64,000 bases of DNA, taken from NCBI RefSeq assembly GCF_000372645.1, contig NZ_APMP01000004.1, positions 151,982 through 215,981 on the forward strand, given 5' to 3'. This DNA comes from Caulobacter vibrioides OR37 (GTDB lineage: Bacteria > Pseudomonadota > Alphaproteobacteria > Caulobacterales > Caulobacteraceae). Position numbers and translations under genes: made by a program. The notes under the pieces are model-generated. The model made no database searches. It was not told the origin of the DNA and was given only the letters and a program-made list of their open reading frames with translations. Shown here one piece after another: positions 45,535-55,043 of the stretch; the first letter of the stretch is position 1, and each line of letters starts with the position of its first letter.

Positions 45535-45903
45535 TTACTTCTTCTTGCCGGCGATCGGCTTGGCCGGACCCTTGCGGGTACGAGCGTTCGTGTGGGTGCG
45601 CTGACCGCGGACCGGCAGGCCCTTGCGGTGACGCAGGCCGCGATAGCAGGCCAGGTCCATCAGACGCTTGATGTTCATCGAGTTCTCGCGACGCAGGTCG
45701 CCCTCGACGGTGTAGTCACGGTCGATCGTTTCGCGGATGGCGAGGACTTCGGCGTCGGTCAGTTGGTTGACGCGACGCGCATCCTCGATGCCCACCTTGG
45801 TGATGATCTCACGAGCCGACTTTTGGCCGATGCCGTGAATGTACTGAAGCGCGATCAGAACGCGCTTGTTCGTCGGGATGTTGACGCCTGCGATACGGGC
45901 CAC
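45535..45903 (-). CDS. rpsM: 30S ribosomal protein S13
   Basis: 122 residues, the standard length, from a GTG start ([14 protein letters not shown] follows); AGGAG lies 10 bases upstream. The frame is open seven codons further, but the family N-terminus begins at the GTG. The basic C-terminal tail [19 protein letters not shown] reaches the decoding site. It is the first gene of the alpha operon here and has its own promoter candidate upstream. Confidence 0.97.
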   Translation of the reverse strand: MARIAGVNIPTNKRVLIALQYIHGIGQKSAREIITKVGIEDARRVNQLTDAEVLAIRETIDRDYTVEGDLRRENSMNIKRLMDLACYRGLRHRKGLPVRGQRTHTNARTRKGPAKPIAGKKK

Positions 45904-46011
45904 GTCTAATGTTCTCCTAGTCACGCACTAGAGACGCGAACGGCGCACCCGGTAGGACCTACGAGATCCAAACCGGCGCGCACGGATCGCGCCCTTTCGC
46001 GGAAGCGCCCC

Positions 46012-46039
46012 GTTATAGGGATCGTTTCGCTTCCGTCAA
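46012..46039 (-). promoter_or_regulatory. Promoter of rpsM-rpsK-rpoA-rplQ
   Basis: On the minus strand TTGACG (46034-46039), 16-base spacer, TATAAC (46012-46017): the best sigma-70-like match I found in the window. It lies between the adk stop and rpsM, about 110 bases before the start codon. A GANTC site (GAATC, 46045-46049) lies five bases upstream of the -35. Confidence 0.7.
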
Positions 46040-46078
46040 CAACTGAATCCACCGGGTGTCCAGGGAATTCGGGGTTTC

Positions 46079-46648
46079 TTAAGCCACTCCCGAAAGAGCG
46101 GCGTCGATGGACGCGGCCACGGCTTCCACCGAACCCATCCCATCCAGTTCCGTCAGCTTCCCCTGCCCTTCGTAATAGGGCAGCAGAGGCGCGGTCTGAG
46201 CATTGTACTGCGCCAGGCGAGTCACGAAGACCTCGGGATTGTCGTCCGGCCGCCCCTGTTCCTCGAACCGCTTCTTGATCCGCTCGATCAGGGCGGGCTC
46301 GTCTACCTTGAGTCGGAGAACGGCGTCGATCTTCTGTCCGCGCGCGGACAACATTTTATCCAGAGCCTCGGCCTGGGCGACCGTGCGCGGGAAGCCGTCG
46401 AAGATCGCGCCGCCGGCCGCCTCGGCCTCGGGCAGACGATCCTCGATCAAGGCGATGACGATCTCGTCGGTGACCAGCTCGCCGCGGTCCAGCACGCCCT
46501 TGACCTTCTGGCCCAGCTCCGAGCCCGAAGCGATCGCCGCCCGCAGCATGTCGCCGGTCGAGAGCTGCACCATGCCGCGCTCGGCGACCAGGCGCTTGGC
46601 CTGGGTGCCCTTCCCCGCCGCCGGCGGTCCGAACAGGATCAAGTTCAT
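46079..46648 (-). CDS. adk: Adenylate kinase
   Basis: 189 residues, the short form without the zinc lid. P-loop GPPAAGKGTQAKRL at 7-20, STGDMLRAAIASG, FDGFPRTVAQAEAL. It balances ATP + AMP with 2 ADP. Its usual place between secY and rpsM is kept, with 138 bases to secY that include a CCGGTTT/AAACCGG hairpin (within 46732-46752). Confidence 0.97.
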   Translation of the reverse strand: MNLILFGPPAAGKGTQAKRLVAERGMVQLSTGDMLRAAIASGSELGQKVKGVLDRGELVTDEIVIALIEDRLPEAEAAGGAIFDGFPRTVAQAEALDKMLSARGQKIDAVLRLKVDEPALIERIKKRFEEQGRPDDNPEVFVTRLAQYNAQTAPLLPYYEGQGKLTELDGMGSVEAVAASIDAALSGVA

Positions 46649-46786
46649 TTAAGCCCCTTCGCGCGTCTCACCGAGTCTGCGCCCGGCTGGTCTCCCGGAG
46701 CAGACCTAGAGCCCCGGGACGGAAAACGGAAGCCGGTTTTGTGACAAACCGGATTCCGACGCTTCCAATAGAATCGCCGCCAGCGC

Positions 46787-48142
46787 CTAGCGGTTGCGGC
46801 CGCCGCGCAGCTTCGACTTCTTGATCAGGCCCTCGTACTGGTGCGCCAGCAGGTGGGACTGGATCTGGGCCACGGTGTCCATGGTCACCGTCACGACGAT
46901 GAGGATCGAGGTGCCGCCCAGCGCGAACTGGTTCGACTTGATCAGCATCATCACGAACTCGGGCGCGATACAGACGGCGGTGATGTAGGCCGCGCCGATC
47001 ACGGTCAGACGGGTCAGCACGTAGTCTAGGTACTCGGCCGTGCGCTTGCCCGGACGGATGCCCGGCAGGAAGCCGCCGTACTTGCGCAGGTTCTCGGCCG
47101 TCTCCTCGGGATTGAACACCACCGAGGTGTAGAAGAACGAGAAGAAGATGATCAGCAGGGCGTAGAACACCAGGAACGCCGGGTGGCCGTGCTGCAGCGC
47201 GCCCACCACGCCCGGCAGCCACGAGGCCCAGGACGGCAGGTTGGCCGCGTTGACGAACTGCAGGGCCGTGGTCGGCAGCAGCAGCAGCGACGAGGCGAAG
47301 ATCGGCGGGATGACCCCGGCCGTGTTGATCTTCAGCGGCATGAACGAGCTTTCGCCGCCGATCATGCGGTTGCCCTGCTGGCGCTTGGGATAGTGGACCA
47401 GCAGGCGGCGCTGCGAGCGCTCCATGAAGACGATGGCCAGGATGGCGGCCACCGCGCCGATCACGATCAGGAACAGCGGAGTGTAGTTGCCCGAGGTCTG
47501 GGCCTGGACCAGCAGCTGACCCAGCGAGATCGGCAGACGGGCCACGATGCCGGCGAAGATGATCAGGCTGACGCCGTTACCGACGCCCCGGCTGGTGATC
47601 TGCTCGCCCAGCCACATCAGGAACAGGGTGCCGCCCGTCAGGGCCACCACGGTCGAGACGATGAAGAAGGCGTGGCTGACGCCGTCGACGACGATGCCAG
47701 GCTGGGCCGCCAGACCCATGGCGATCGAGGCCGACTGGACGACGGCCAGCACCACGGCGAAGTAGCGGGTGTACTGGTTGAGGGTCTTGCGGCCCGCCTC
47801 CCCGCCTTCCTTCTTCAGCTTCTCCCACGGCGGATACACCGTGCCCATCAGCTGCACGATGATCGAGGCGCTGATGTAGGGCGTGACGTTCAGCGAGAAG
47901 ATGGCCATGCGCTGCACGGCGCCGCCCGAAAACATGTTGAACATGCCGAGGATGCCCTCGGAGTTCCGGCTGAACAGCTGGGCGTAGGACGCCGCGTCGA
48001 TGCCGGGGATCGGAACATAGGAGCCCAGCCGGTAGACGATCAGGGCGATGATCGTGAACCAGATGCGCTTGTGAAGTTCGGTCGCCTTCTGGAACGACGC
48101 GAAGTTCATGTTGGCTGCGAGTTGTTCGGCGGCCGAGGCCAT
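46787..48142 (-). CDS. secY: Protein translocase channel subunit SecY
   Basis: 451 residues with ten membrane helices. Signatures include YVPIPGIDAASYAQLF after helix 1, FSLNVTPYISASIIVQL and the cytoplasmic loop QQGNRMIGGESSFMPLKINTAGVIPPIFASSLL. It forms the SecYEG pore for signal-peptide and membrane proteins. It lies 237 bases downstream of rplO, a gap containing two inverted repeats. Confidence 0.98.
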   Translation of the reverse strand: MASAAEQLAANMNFASFQKATELHKRIWFTIIALIVYRLGSYVPIPGIDAASYAQLFSRNSEGILGMFNMFSGGAVQRMAIFSLNVTPYISASIIVQLMGTVYPPWEKLKKEGGEAGRKTLNQYTRYFAVVLAVVQSASIAMGLAAQPGIVVDGVSHAFFIVSTVVALTGGTLFLMWLGEQITSRGVGNGVSLIIFAGIVARLPISLGQLLVQAQTSGNYTPLFLIVIGAVAAILAIVFMERSQRRLLVHYPKRQQGNRMIGGESSFMPLKINTAGVIPPIFASSLLLLPTTALQFVNAANLPSWASWLPGVVGALQHGHPAFLVFYALLIIFFSFFYTSVVFNPEETAENLRKYGGFLPGIRPGKRTAEYLDYVLTRLTVIGAAYITAVCIAPEFVMMLIKSNQFALGGTSILIVVTVTMDTVAQIQSHLLAHQYEGLIKKSKLRGGRNR

Positions 48143-48262
48143 TCAGATCCCCACGACTCAGGAGCGTGACAGCCGGAAACGCATACCGCGTCCGGCGGGG
48201 ACCACGCTCTGAAAATTGGTTTCCCGGACCGCGTTGGCCCGAGGAGAGCGCCACAAATAGGT

Positions 48263-48370
48263 GAGGCTCGCCGCGATGTCACGGCGAGCCTCGTATTTCT
48301 GTCATCCCGATCGGAAACGAAGTCCCGGAAAGCGCCCCCGCGAAAGCCGCGAGGCGCTCAGCGGGATGAC
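48263..48370. repeat. Two inverted repeats between rplO and secY
   Basis: GAGGCTCGCCG (48263-48273) pairs perfectly with CGGCGAGCCTC (48282-48292) around an 8-base loop. Next to it GTCATCCCG (48301-48309) pairs with CGGGATGAC (48362-48370), enclosing AGCGCC/GGCGCT. Neither has a strong T-run. They may be an mRNA processing or attenuation site between rplO and secY, or degenerate copies of the GTCATCCCGG repeat type. Confidence 0.6.
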
Positions 48371-48379
48371 ATAAAGGAC

Positions 48380-48865
48380 TTAGGCTTCGGCTTGCGCCTT
48401 AGCCTTCTTGGTCACGGTGACCGAACCACCGGCGGCCTCGACGGCCTTGATGGCGGCTTCGGTGGCCGAGTAGACGGTCAGCTTCAGGGCCGACTTGATT
48501 TCGCCCTTGCCCAGCAGCTTCACGCCGTCCAGCTCGCGGCGGATGACGCCGGCGGCGACCAGGTCGGCGGCCGAAACTTCGGCGCCAGCCTTCAGCTTAC
48601 CGGCGGCGACGGCTTGTTCCAGACGCCACAGGTTCACTTCGGCGTAGGACGCGCGGAACGGGTTGTTGAAGCCGCGCTTGGGCATACGCATGTGCAGCGG
48701 CATTTGACCGCCTTCGAAGCCGGCGATCGCGACGCCGGTCCGCGACTTCTGGCCCTTCACGCCGCGGCCGCTGGTCTTGCCCTTGCCCGAACCCGGGCCG
48801 CGGCCGACGCGCATGCGGCCCTTGGTCGAGCCTTCGCGGGGAGCCAGTTCATTCAGCTTGGTCAT
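48380..48865 (-). CDS. rplO: 50S ribosomal protein L15
   Basis: 161 residues: [20 protein letters not shown], then the Gly/Lys-rich [22 protein letters not shown] extension that threads into 23S rRNA, and [18 protein letters not shown]. It is set apart from its neighbours: a terminator-like hairpin precedes it and inverted repeats follow it, which is unusual inside the spc operon. Confidence 0.97.
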   Translation of the reverse strand: MTKLNELAPREGSTKGRMRVGRGPGSGKGKTSGRGVKGQKSRTGVAIAGFEGGQMPLHMRMPKRGFNNPFRASYAEVNLWRLEQAVAAGKLKAGAEVSAADLVAAGVIRRELDGVKLLGKGEIKSALKLTVYSATEAAIKAVEAAGGSVTVTKKAKAQAEA

Positions 48866-48980
48866 AGGTGCCTCTCCTTGGAGATCTGCGCCCGGTCGGA
48901 CGACCGGACTCGGCGGTTGAAATTCGAAGCGCGCTTAAAACCCCAAAACGCCAGAGAACTCAATGGCGAAAAGCGATTTC

Positions 48981-49013
48981 AAACGAAAACCACCCCGGCT
49001 TTCACCGGGGTGG
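48981..49013 (-). terminator. Internal terminator-like hairpin between rpmD and rplO
   Basis: CCACCCCGG (48990-48998) pairs with CCGGGGTGG (49005-49013), loop of six. On the minus strand it is followed by GGTTTTCGTTT. It lies about 24 bases past the rpmD stop and 125 before rplO. A weak promoter (TTGAGT-17-TTTTAA) could lie between it and rplO. It would reduce, or end, transcription of the first part of the spc operon. Confidence 0.65.
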
Positions 49014-49036
49014 CGTATTTCGCGTCTCGTAGCGAC

Positions 49037-49222
49037 CTACTCGACGATTTCCAGCAGGTGCTGGACCTTGCGGATCATGCCGCGGGTCGAGGGGTTGTCC
49101 TGCAGGGTCGAGGTGCGACCCACGCGGTTCAGGCCCAGACCGACGAGCGTGGCCCGTTGGTCCTTTTCACGACGGATCGGGCTGCCGGTCTGGCGCACCG
49201 TGATGGTCTTAGCTTCAGCCAT
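49037..49222 (-). CDS. rpmD: 50S ribosomal protein L30
   Basis: 61 residues, typical for L30: [22 protein letters not shown] then [22 protein letters not shown]. It is a small peripheral protein of the large subunit. It starts three bases after the rpsE stop region and is the last gene before the hairpin at 48981-49013. Confidence 0.96.
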   Translation of the reverse strand: MAEAKTITVRQTGSPIRREKDQRATLVGLGLNRVGRTSTLQDNPSTRGMIRKVQHLLEIVE

Positions 49223-49225
49223 GAC

Positions 49226-49831
49226 TTAGCCCTCGATGGCTTCCGGCGACGACGCGCCGTCGGCGCGACGGCCGAGGATGTCGCCAACCTTCTTGCCGCG
49301 CTTGGCGGCGATCTGGCGGGGCGACGATTGCACCTTCAGGGCTTCGAACGTCGCGCGCACCATGTTGTACGGGTTCGAGGAACCCGTCGACTTGGCCACG
49401 ACGTCCTGGACGCCCAGGGTTTCGAGAACCGCGCGCATCGGACCGCCGGCGATGACGCCGGTGCCGGGAGGCGCCGAGCGCATCATCACCTTGCCGGCGC
49501 CCCAACGGCCAGCGCCGTCGTGGTGCAGGGTGCGGGATTCGCGCAGCGGAACGCGGATCATCGTCTTCTTGGCTTCCTCGGTCGCCTTGCGGATGGCTTC
49601 CGGCACTTCACGCGCCTTGCCATGACCGAAGCCGACGCGGCCCTTTTGGTCGCCAACGACCATCAGAGCGGCGAAGCTGAAGCGACGACCGCCCTTCACG
49701 GTGGCGGCGACGCGGTTGATGTGGACGAGCTTTTCGACGATGTCGCTGTCGACCCGCTCTTCGGGGGCGTTGCGGTCGCGACGGTCACGGCGTTGACCGC
49801 CTTCACCGCGCTGTTGTTCACCACGAGCCAT
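49226..49831 (-). CDS. rpsE: 30S ribosomal protein S5
   Basis: 201 residues. The double-stranded RNA-binding part has [26 protein letters not shown], and the C-terminal domain has [22 protein letters not shown]5 contributes to decoding accuracy and the mRNA entry helicase. It carries an N-terminal, highly basic extension of about 25 residues ([13 protein letters not shown]) not present in E. coli S5; a similar RRDRRDR run ends S3. Confidence 0.97.
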   Translation of the reverse strand: MARGEQQRGEGGQRRDRRDRNAPEERVDSDIVEKLVHINRVAATVKGGRRFSFAALMVVGDQKGRVGFGHGKAREVPEAIRKATEEAKKTMIRVPLRESRTLHHDGAGRWGAGKVMMRSAPPGTGVIAGGPMRAVLETLGVQDVVAKSTGSSNPYNMVRATFEALKVQSSPRQIAAKRGKKVGDILGRRADGASSPEAIEG

Positions 49832-49841
49832 TTTCGTTCCC

Positions 49842-50192
49842 TTAGAAGTTCAGGCCGGCTTCGCGCGCGGCGTCGGCCAGGGCTTTCACCCGGCCGTGGA
49901 AGATGTAACCGCCACGATCGAACACGACGTCCTTGACGCCCTTTTCGATGGCGCGCTCGGCGACGAGCTTGCCGACAGCGGCGGCGGCATCCTTGTCCGC
50001 GCCCTTGCCTTCGGACTCCAGGGTGGAGGCCGACGCCAGGGTCACGCCGCGTTCATCATCGATGATCTGGGCGTAGATGTTCTTCGACGAACGGAAGACC
50101 GACAGGCGCGGACGACCGTTGGCGAGGCTCTTGAGGCGGGTGCGAACGCGCTGAGCGCGCTTGGCCGCCGATTCACGAGGAGAGAGCGCCAT
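49842..50192 (-). CDS. rplR: 50S ribosomal protein L18
   Basis: 116 residues: [32 protein letters not shown] and the C-terminal [27 protein letters not shown]. It binds 5S rRNA in the central protuberance. It is 3 bases after rplF and 10 before rpsE, the canonical order. Confidence 0.97.
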   Translation of the reverse strand: MALSPRESAAKRAQRVRTRLKSLANGRPRLSVFRSSKNIYAQIIDDERGVTLASASTLESEGKGADKDAAAAVGKLVAERAIEKGVKDVVFDRGGYIFHGRVKALADAAREAGLNF

Positions 50193-50195
50193 GGC

Positions 50196-50729
50196 TTACT
50201 TCTTCTTGCCTTCCTTGCGGCGAACGGTCTCGCCAGCATAACGCACGCCCTTGCCCTTGTACGGCTCCGGCGGACGAATGCGGCGGATCTTCGCGGCAAT
50301 CTCACCAACCGCCTGCTTGTCGATGCCGGCGATCTTGATTTCGGTTTGCTTCGGCGTGGCGAACGTGATGCCGGCCGGGGCCGCGACGTCCACGTCGTGG
50401 CTGAAACCGAGTTGGAGGCTCAGGGCCGTGCCCTTCATGGCCGCGCGGTAACCGACGCCGACGAGTTCGAGGTTTTCCTCGAAGCCGGTGGTCACACCGT
50501 GCACCATGTTGGCCACCAGCGTGCGGGACAGACCCCACATGCCCTTGGCGCGCTTCGTGTCGACGCGCGGCGTCAGCGAGAGCTCGTTGCCCTCTTGCTT
50601 CAGCTCGACTTCGTCGGCGATCGTCCACGAGAGTTGACCCTTGGGGCCCTTCACCGTGACCGTCTGGCCCGCGACCGTCAGCGTGACGTTCGCGGGGATG
50701 ACGACGGCTTTCTTACCGATACGTGACAT
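50196..50729 (-). CDS. rplF: 50S ribosomal protein L6
   Basis: 177 residues, with the standard opening [12 protein letters not shown] and two repeated alpha/beta domains. The C-terminal signature [25 protein letters not shown] is intact. It sits near the GTPase-associated centre and sarcin-ricin loop. Confidence 0.98.
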   Translation of the reverse strand: MSRIGKKAVVIPANVTLTVAGQTVTVKGPKGQLSWTIADEVELKQEGNELSLTPRVDTKRAKGMWGLSRTLVANMVHGVTTGFEENLELVGVGYRAAMKGTALSLQLGFSHDVDVAAPAGITFATPKQTEIKIAGIDKQAVGEIAAKIRRIRPPEPYKGKGVRYAGETVRRKEGKKK

Positions 50730-50747
50730 GCTCTTTCCCTCCCGCGC

Positions 50748-51146
50748 CTAGTAGACGCGGCAGAGGACTTCGCCGCCGACATTAGCGTCGCGCGCGGCGG
50801 TGTCCGACATGACGCCCTTCGGCGTCGAAAGGATCGAGATGCCCAGGCCGTTCTTGATCGGCTTGAGGTCCTTGATCGACGAGTAGACGCGACGGCCAGG
50901 CTTGGACACGCGGCTGATCTCGGCGATCACGGGCTCGCCGTCGAAGTACTTGAGCTCGATCTCGAATTCGGGGAACGCACCGGGCTTCTCGATCAGCGAG
51001 TAGCCGCGGATGTAGCCTTCATCGGCCAGCACGTCGAGGACGCGGGCGCGCAGCTTGGAAGCCGGCGTCGACACCTTCGAGCGCTTGCGCGTGGCGGCGT
51101 TCTTGATGCGAGCGATCATATCGCTCAGGGGATCGTTCATCGACAT
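50748..51146 (-). CDS. rpsH: 30S ribosomal protein S8
   Basis: 132 residues from [17 protein letters not shown]; the frame is open a further 25 codons upstream, into rpsN, without similarity. The C-terminal [14 protein letters not shown] and GGEVLCRVY are family signatures. S8 organises the central 16S domain, and in E. coli it is the translational repressor of the spc operon; whether that holds here is unknown. Confidence 0.96.
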   Translation of the reverse strand: MSMNDPLSDMIARIKNAATRKRSKVSTPASKLRARVLDVLADEGYIRGYSLIEKPGAFPEFEIELKYFDGEPVIAEISRVSKPGRRVYSSIKDLKPIKNGLGISILSTPKGVMSDTAARDANVGGEVLCRVY

Positions 51147-51156
51147 CTGATCGTCC

Positions 51157-51462
51157 TTACCAGCTCGACTTGACGAGGCCCGGGATCTGCCCTTGCGAAC
51201 CCAGTTCGCGGAGCGCCACACGGCTCATCTTAAGCTTGCGGTAGTAGGCGCGCGGACGGCCCGTGACTTCGCAGCGGTTGCGGATGCGGATCGGCGAGCT
51301 GCTGCGGGGCAGCTTCGCCAGCTTGAGGCGAGCCTCGAAGCGTTCCTCGAGCGGCAGGCTTTCGTCGTTGGCGATCGCCTTCAGCGCGGCGCGCTTCTCG
51401 GCGAACTTCTTGACGAGGGCCTTGACGGCTTCGTTGCGGTTGACGGCGCTTTTCTTGGCCAT
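51157..51462 (-). CDS. rpsN: 30S ribosomal protein S14 (zinc-independent form)
   Basis: 101 residues, the long form without zinc-binding CxxC pairs. [20 protein letters not shown] and the C-terminal [11 protein letters not shown] are diagnostic. It binds the head of the small subunit. It is 22 bases after rplE and 10 before rpsH. Confidence 0.97.
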   Translation of the reverse strand: MAKKSAVNRNEAVKALVKKFAEKRAALKAIANDESLPLEERFEARLKLAKLPRSSSPIRIRNRCEVTGRPRAYYRKLKMSRVALRELGSQGQIPGLVKSSW

Positions 51463-51484
51463 GGTTTCTTTCCTTCCCGCTCTC

Positions 51485-52042
51485 TTAGTTGACGAACGGG
51501 AACTGGAATTCCTTCAGGAGAGCCTTGGCTTCCTGGTCGGACTTCGCAGTGGTGCAGACGATGATGTCCATGCCCCAGATCTGTTCGATCTGGTCATAGT
51601 TGATTTCCGGGAACACCAGGTGCTCCTTCAGGCCCATGGCGTAGTTGCCGCGGCCGTCGAAGCTCTTGCCGTTCAGACCACGGAAGTCCTTCACGCGCGG
51701 CAGCGCGATCGTGACCAGGCGGTCCAGGAATTCGTACATCCGGTCCTTGCGCAGGGTGACCTTGGCGCCGACCACCATGCCTTCGCGCAGCTTGAAGCCG
51801 GCGATGGACTTGCGGGCGCGGGTCGCGACGGGCTTTTGGCCGGCGATCGCCTGCAGATCCTTCAGGGCGGTCTGAGCCTTCTTGGAGTCGGCCACCGCCT
51901 CGCCGATGCCCATGTTCAGGACGATCTTGTCCAGCTTGGGGATCTGCATTTCGTTGGTGTAGCCGAACTGCTCCTTCATCGCCGAGCGGATACGCTCGCG
52001 ATAAACGGTCTTCAGCCGGGGCTCGTAAGCTTGATCAGCCAT
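51485..52042 (-). CDS. rplE: 50S ribosomal protein L5
   Basis: 185 residues: [31 protein letters not shown], and the C-terminal [27 protein letters not shown]. It binds 5S rRNA and contacts the P-site tRNA. Its start overlaps the end of rplX by eight bases, implying coupled translation. Confidence 0.98.
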   Translation of the reverse strand: MADQAYEPRLKTVYRERIRSAMKEQFGYTNEMQIPKLDKIVLNMGIGEAVADSKKAQTALKDLQAIAGQKPVATRARKSIAGFKLREGMVVGAKVTLRKDRMYEFLDRLVTIALPRVKDFRGLNGKSFDGRGNYAMGLKEHLVFPEINYDQIEQIWGMDIIVCTTAKSDQEAKALLKEFQFPFVN

Positions 52043-52349
52043 TGATCACCTCGCCGGTCGTCTTGGCGACGCGCACCTTCTTGTCGCCTTCGATCTTGAA
52101 GCCGACGCGGGTGGGCTTGCCCTTGGAGTCCACGATGGCGACGTTCGAGACGTGCAGCGCGGCTTCCTTGTTCTTGATCCCGCCTTGCGGGTCAGCCTGG
52201 GTCGGCTTGGTGTGGCGCGACACGATGTTCACGCCTTCCACGACGACACGATCTTCCTTCGGCAGGACTTGCAGGACAGCGCCTTGCTTGCCCTTGTCCT
52301 TGCCGGCCAGAACGACGACGCGGTCGCCCTTCTTGATCTTAGCGGCCAT
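52035..52349 (-). CDS. rplX: 50S ribosomal protein L24
   Basis: 104 residues with the KOW motif near the start ([21 protein letters not shown]). It is an assembly-initiating protein near the exit tunnel. It shares its first base with the last base of the rplN stop and overlaps rplE by eight bases. Confidence 0.97.
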   Translation of the reverse strand: MAAKIKKGDRVVVLAGKDKGKQGAVLQVLPKEDRVVVEGVNIVSRHTKPTQADPQGGIKNKEAALHVSNVAIVDSKGKPTRVGFKIEGDKKVRVAKTTGEVING

Positions 52350-52717
52350 TACAGCACCTCCGGAGCGAGGGAGATGATCTTCATGTGGTTCTTGGCGCGC
52401 AGTTCACGGGGAACCGGGCCGAAGATCCGCGTGCCGACCGGCTCGCTCTGCTTGTTCACGATCACCGCGGCGTTCTTATCGAAGCGGATGACCGAGCCAT
52501 CCTTGCGCTTCAGATTTTGATTCACCCGAACGACGACGGCGCGCAGCACGTCGCCCTTCTTCACGCGACCGCGCGGAATGGCTTCCTTGACGGAGACGAC
52601 GATGACGTCGCCCACGCTGGCGTAGCGACGGCCAGCGCCGCCCAACACCTTGATGCACATGACCCGGCGAGCGCCAGAGTTATCGGCGACGTCCAGGTTA
52701 GTTTGCATCTGGATCAT
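52349..52717 (-). CDS. rplN: 50S ribosomal protein L14
   Basis: 122 residues: [27 protein letters not shown] and the C-terminal [25 protein letters not shown], both highly conserved. It forms part of an intersubunit bridge with 16S rRNA. It lies 17 bases downstream of rpsQ. Confidence 0.98.
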   Translation of the reverse strand: MIQMQTNLDVADNSGARRVMCIKVLGGAGRRYASVGDVIVVSVKEAIPRGRVKKGDVLRAVVVRVNQNLKRKDGSVIRFDKNAAVIVNKQSEPVGTRIFGPVPRELRAKNHMKIISLAPEVL

Positions 52718-52734
52718 GGTCTAAACCTTCCAGA

Positions 52735-52974
52735 TTAAGCCGAAGCCTTGGGAAGGACTTCCCAGGTCTTCAGCTTGGACTTCGGAGCGCACTCGACGAT
52801 GCGGATAGCTTCGCCGGTCTTGTACGCGTTGGCTTCGTCGTGCGCGTGATACTTCTTCGACTGACGCACGATCTTCTTCAGGATCGGGTGAACGATAGTC
52901 CGTTCGACCTTCACCACGACGGTCTTATCGCCCTTGTCGGAGACGACGACCCCTTCGAGGATACGCTTGGGCAT
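52735..52974 (-). CDS. rpsQ: 30S ribosomal protein S17
   Basis: 79 residues: [25 protein letters not shown], then the [19 protein letters not shown] loop. An OB-fold primary binder of 16S rRNA. It starts 10 bases after the rpmC stop. Confidence 0.97.
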   Translation of the reverse strand: MPKRILEGVVVSDKGDKTVVVKVERTIVHPILKKIVRQSKKYHAHDEANAYKTGEAIRIVECAPKSKLKTWEVLPKASA

Positions 52975-52984
52975 ATCGTTCTCC

Positions 52985-53176
52985 TTACGCCGCGGCCTTG
53001 GCGCGCAGCACGGTCTTGATCCGCGCGATATCCTTGCGGATCTCGTTGACGCGGTGGGTCTTCTCGACCTGACCCGTGGCGGCCTGGAAGCGCAGGTTGA
53101 ACTGCTCCTTCTTCAGGCTGATCAGCGTGTCGGCCAGCTGGTCGGGGGTCATGCCCCGGATGTCAGCGATCTTCAT
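52985..53176 (-). CDS. rpmC: 50S ribosomal protein L29
   Basis: 63 residues: [31 protein letters not shown] and [19 protein letters not shown], a two-helix protein at the tunnel exit that helps dock SRP and trigger factor. It lies 5 bases after rplP. Confidence 0.97.
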   Translation of the reverse strand: MKIADIRGMTPDQLADTLISLKKEQFNLRFQAATGQVEKTHRVNEIRKDIARIKTVLRAKAAA

Positions 53177-53181
53177 GAGCC

Positions 53182-53613
53182 TCAGGCCTCCATGGCCACA
53201 CCCGCGTCGATGCGGGTGACAACACGGGTGCGGATCGGCAGCTTGGCGGCGCCAAGGCGGAGCGCTTCACGCGCGACATCGTCCGGCACGCCGTCGATTT
53301 CGAACATGATGCGGCCCGGAGCCACGCGGGCGGCCCAGTAATCCACCGCGCCCTTACCCTTACCCATCCGGACTTCGGCGGGCTTGCCGGTGACCGGCAC
53401 GTCCGGGAAGATGCGGATCCAGACGCGGCCTTGACGCTTCATCTGGCGGGTGATGGCGCGACGAGCGGCTTCGATCTGGCGAGCCGTGATGCGCTCCGGC
53501 TCGACGGCCTTCAGGCCATACGAACCGAAGTTCAGCAGGGTGCCGCCCTTCGAAGCGCCGTGGATGCGGCCCTTGAACTGCTTGCGGAATTTGGTCTTCT
53601 TCGGAGACAGCAT
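53182..53613 (-). CDS. rplP: 50S ribosomal protein L16
   Basis: 143 residues: [19 protein letters not shown] and [24 protein letters not shown], the family hallmarks. It organises the A-site region of the large subunit. It is 13 bases after rpsC. Confidence 0.98.
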   Translation of the reverse strand: MLSPKKTKFRKQFKGRIHGASKGGTLLNFGSYGLKAVEPERITARQIEAARRAITRQMKRQGRVWIRIFPDVPVTGKPAEVRMGKGKGAVDYWAARVAPGRIMFEIDGVPDDVAREALRLGAAKLPIRTRVVTRIDAGVAMEA

Positions 53614-53626
53614 AGCGATCTAATCC

Positions 53627-54379
53627 TTAGGCGCGATCGCGACGGTCACGACGCTCGCCCCGGTCGGGACGATCGCCGCGCTCACGGCCGCCACCTTCGC
53701 CGGCGGGGCCGGACTCAGTGGCCAGGCGCTTGTCGAGCGCCATCGGATCATGCTCCAGCACCTCGCCCTTGAAGATCCAGGTCTTCACGCCGATGATGCC
53801 GTAGGTGGTCTTGGCTTCGGCGAAACCGAAGTCGATGTCGGCGCGCAGGGTGTGCAGCGGCACGCGGCCTTCGCGGTACCACTCCATACGAGCGATTTCA
53901 GCGCCGCCGAGGCGACCCGAAACGTTGATCCGGATGCCCTTGGCGCCGAGGCGCACGGCCGACTGGATCGAGCGCTTCATGGCGCGACGGAAAGCGATAC
54001 GGCGCTCGAGTTGCTGAGCGATCGACTCGGCGACCAGCTGAGCGTCGGTTTCCGGCTTGCGGATCTCGACGATGTTCAGGTGGACTTCGCCCTCGGTCAT
54101 CACCGACAGGTCCTTGCGGAGCTTGTCGATGTCAGCGCCCTTCTTGCCGATGATGACGCCCGGACGGGCGGCATAGATCGTCACGCGGCACTTCTTGTGC
54201 GGACGCTCGATGATGATGCGCGAGACACCAGCTTGGTACAGGCGCTTCTTCAGAGCGGCGCGGACCGCCAGGTCTTGGTGCAGCAGCTTGCCGTACTGGT
54301 TGCCGTCGGCGAACCAACGGCTGTCCCAGGTGCGGTTGATGCCGAGCCGCAGCCCGACCGGATTGACTTTCTGACCCAT
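53627..54379 (-). CDS. rpsC: 30S ribosomal protein S3
   Basis: 250 residues: [22 protein letters not shown], a KH domain with [21 protein letters not shown], and the [23 protein letters not shown]-terminal domain. A charged tail ([20 protein letters not shown]) extends past the usual end. It lines the mRNA entry channel. Its first base is the last base of the rplV stop (TAATG). Confidence 0.97.
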   Translation of the reverse strand: MGQKVNPVGLRLGINRTWDSRWFADGNQYGKLLHQDLAVRAALKKRLYQAGVSRIIIERPHKKCRVTIYAARPGVIIGKKGADIDKLRKDLSVMTEGEVHLNIVEIRKPETDAQLVAESIAQQLERRIAFRRAMKRSIQSAVRLGAKGIRINVSGRLGGAEIARMEWYREGRVPLHTLRADIDFGFAEAKTTYGIIGVKTWIFKGEVLEHDPMALDKRLATESGPAGEGGGRERGDRPDRGERRDRRDRA

Positions 54380-54759
54380 TAGGCGGCCTCACCCAGTTCG
54401 CGGACCACGATCGTGATCTCGGAGAACGGCTTTTCGACGCGCGTCGCGCGACCGCGGGCGCGGGGCGAGAAGCGCTTCATGATCAGGTTCTTGCCCACAT
54501 AGGCCTCGGCGACGACCAGGCTGTCGATGTCGAGGTTGTGGTTGTTCTCGGCGTTCGAGATCGCCGAGTACAGCGCCTTGCGGACGTCCTGGGCGATGCG
54601 CTTGTGGCTGAACTCGAGCTCGTTCAGAGCGCGCTGGACGTTCAGGCCACGGATGGACTGAGCGACCAGGTTCAGCTTGCGCGGGCTGGTGCGCAGGGTG
54701 CGCACCTTGGCCATCGCTTCGGCGCCCGACAGGCGGCGTTCTTGCTTCTGCTTGGCCAT
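54379..54759 (-). CDS. rplV: 50S ribosomal protein L22
   Basis: 126 residues with [29 protein letters not shown] and the loop-tip region [26 protein letters not shown] that lines the exit tunnel; macrolide-resistance changes map to this loop in other bacteria. It is 2 bases after rpsS and overlaps rpsC by one base. Confidence 0.97.
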   Translation of the reverse strand: MAKQKQERRLSGAEAMAKVRTLRTSPRKLNLVAQSIRGLNVQRALNELEFSHKRIAQDVRKALYSAISNAENNHNLDIDSLVVAEAYVGKNLIMKRFSPRARGRATRVEKPFSEITIVVRELGEAA

Positions 54760-54761
54760 GA

Positions 54762-55040
54762 TTACTTCCTCTTGGCCTTCTTGTCGGCCGCGTGACCCGG
54801 GAAGTTCCGGGTCGGCGCGAATTCGCCGAACTTCATGCCGACCATGTCTTCCGACACGAGCACGGGGACGTGCTTCTGGCCGTTGTGCACGCCGAAGGTC
54901 AGGCCGACGAATTGCGGCATGATGGTCGAGCGGCGCGACCAGGTCTTGATGACGTCCTTGCGGCCCGACGACAGAGCGGCATCGGCCTTCTTCAGGAGGT
55001 ACCCGTCGACAAACGGGCCTTTCCAGACGGAGCGGGTCAT
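54762..55040 (-). CDS. rpsS: 30S ribosomal protein S19
   Basis: 92 residues: [42 protein letters not shown] and [15 protein letters not shown], all conserved. It sits in the small-subunit head, bound to S13. It lies 3 bases after rplB. Confidence 0.98.
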   Translation of the reverse strand: MTRSVWKGPFVDGYLLKKADAALSSGRKDVIKTWSRRSTIMPQFVGLTFGVHNGQKHVPVLVSEDMVGMKFGEFAPTRNFPGHAADKKAKRK

Positions 55041-55043
55041 GGC

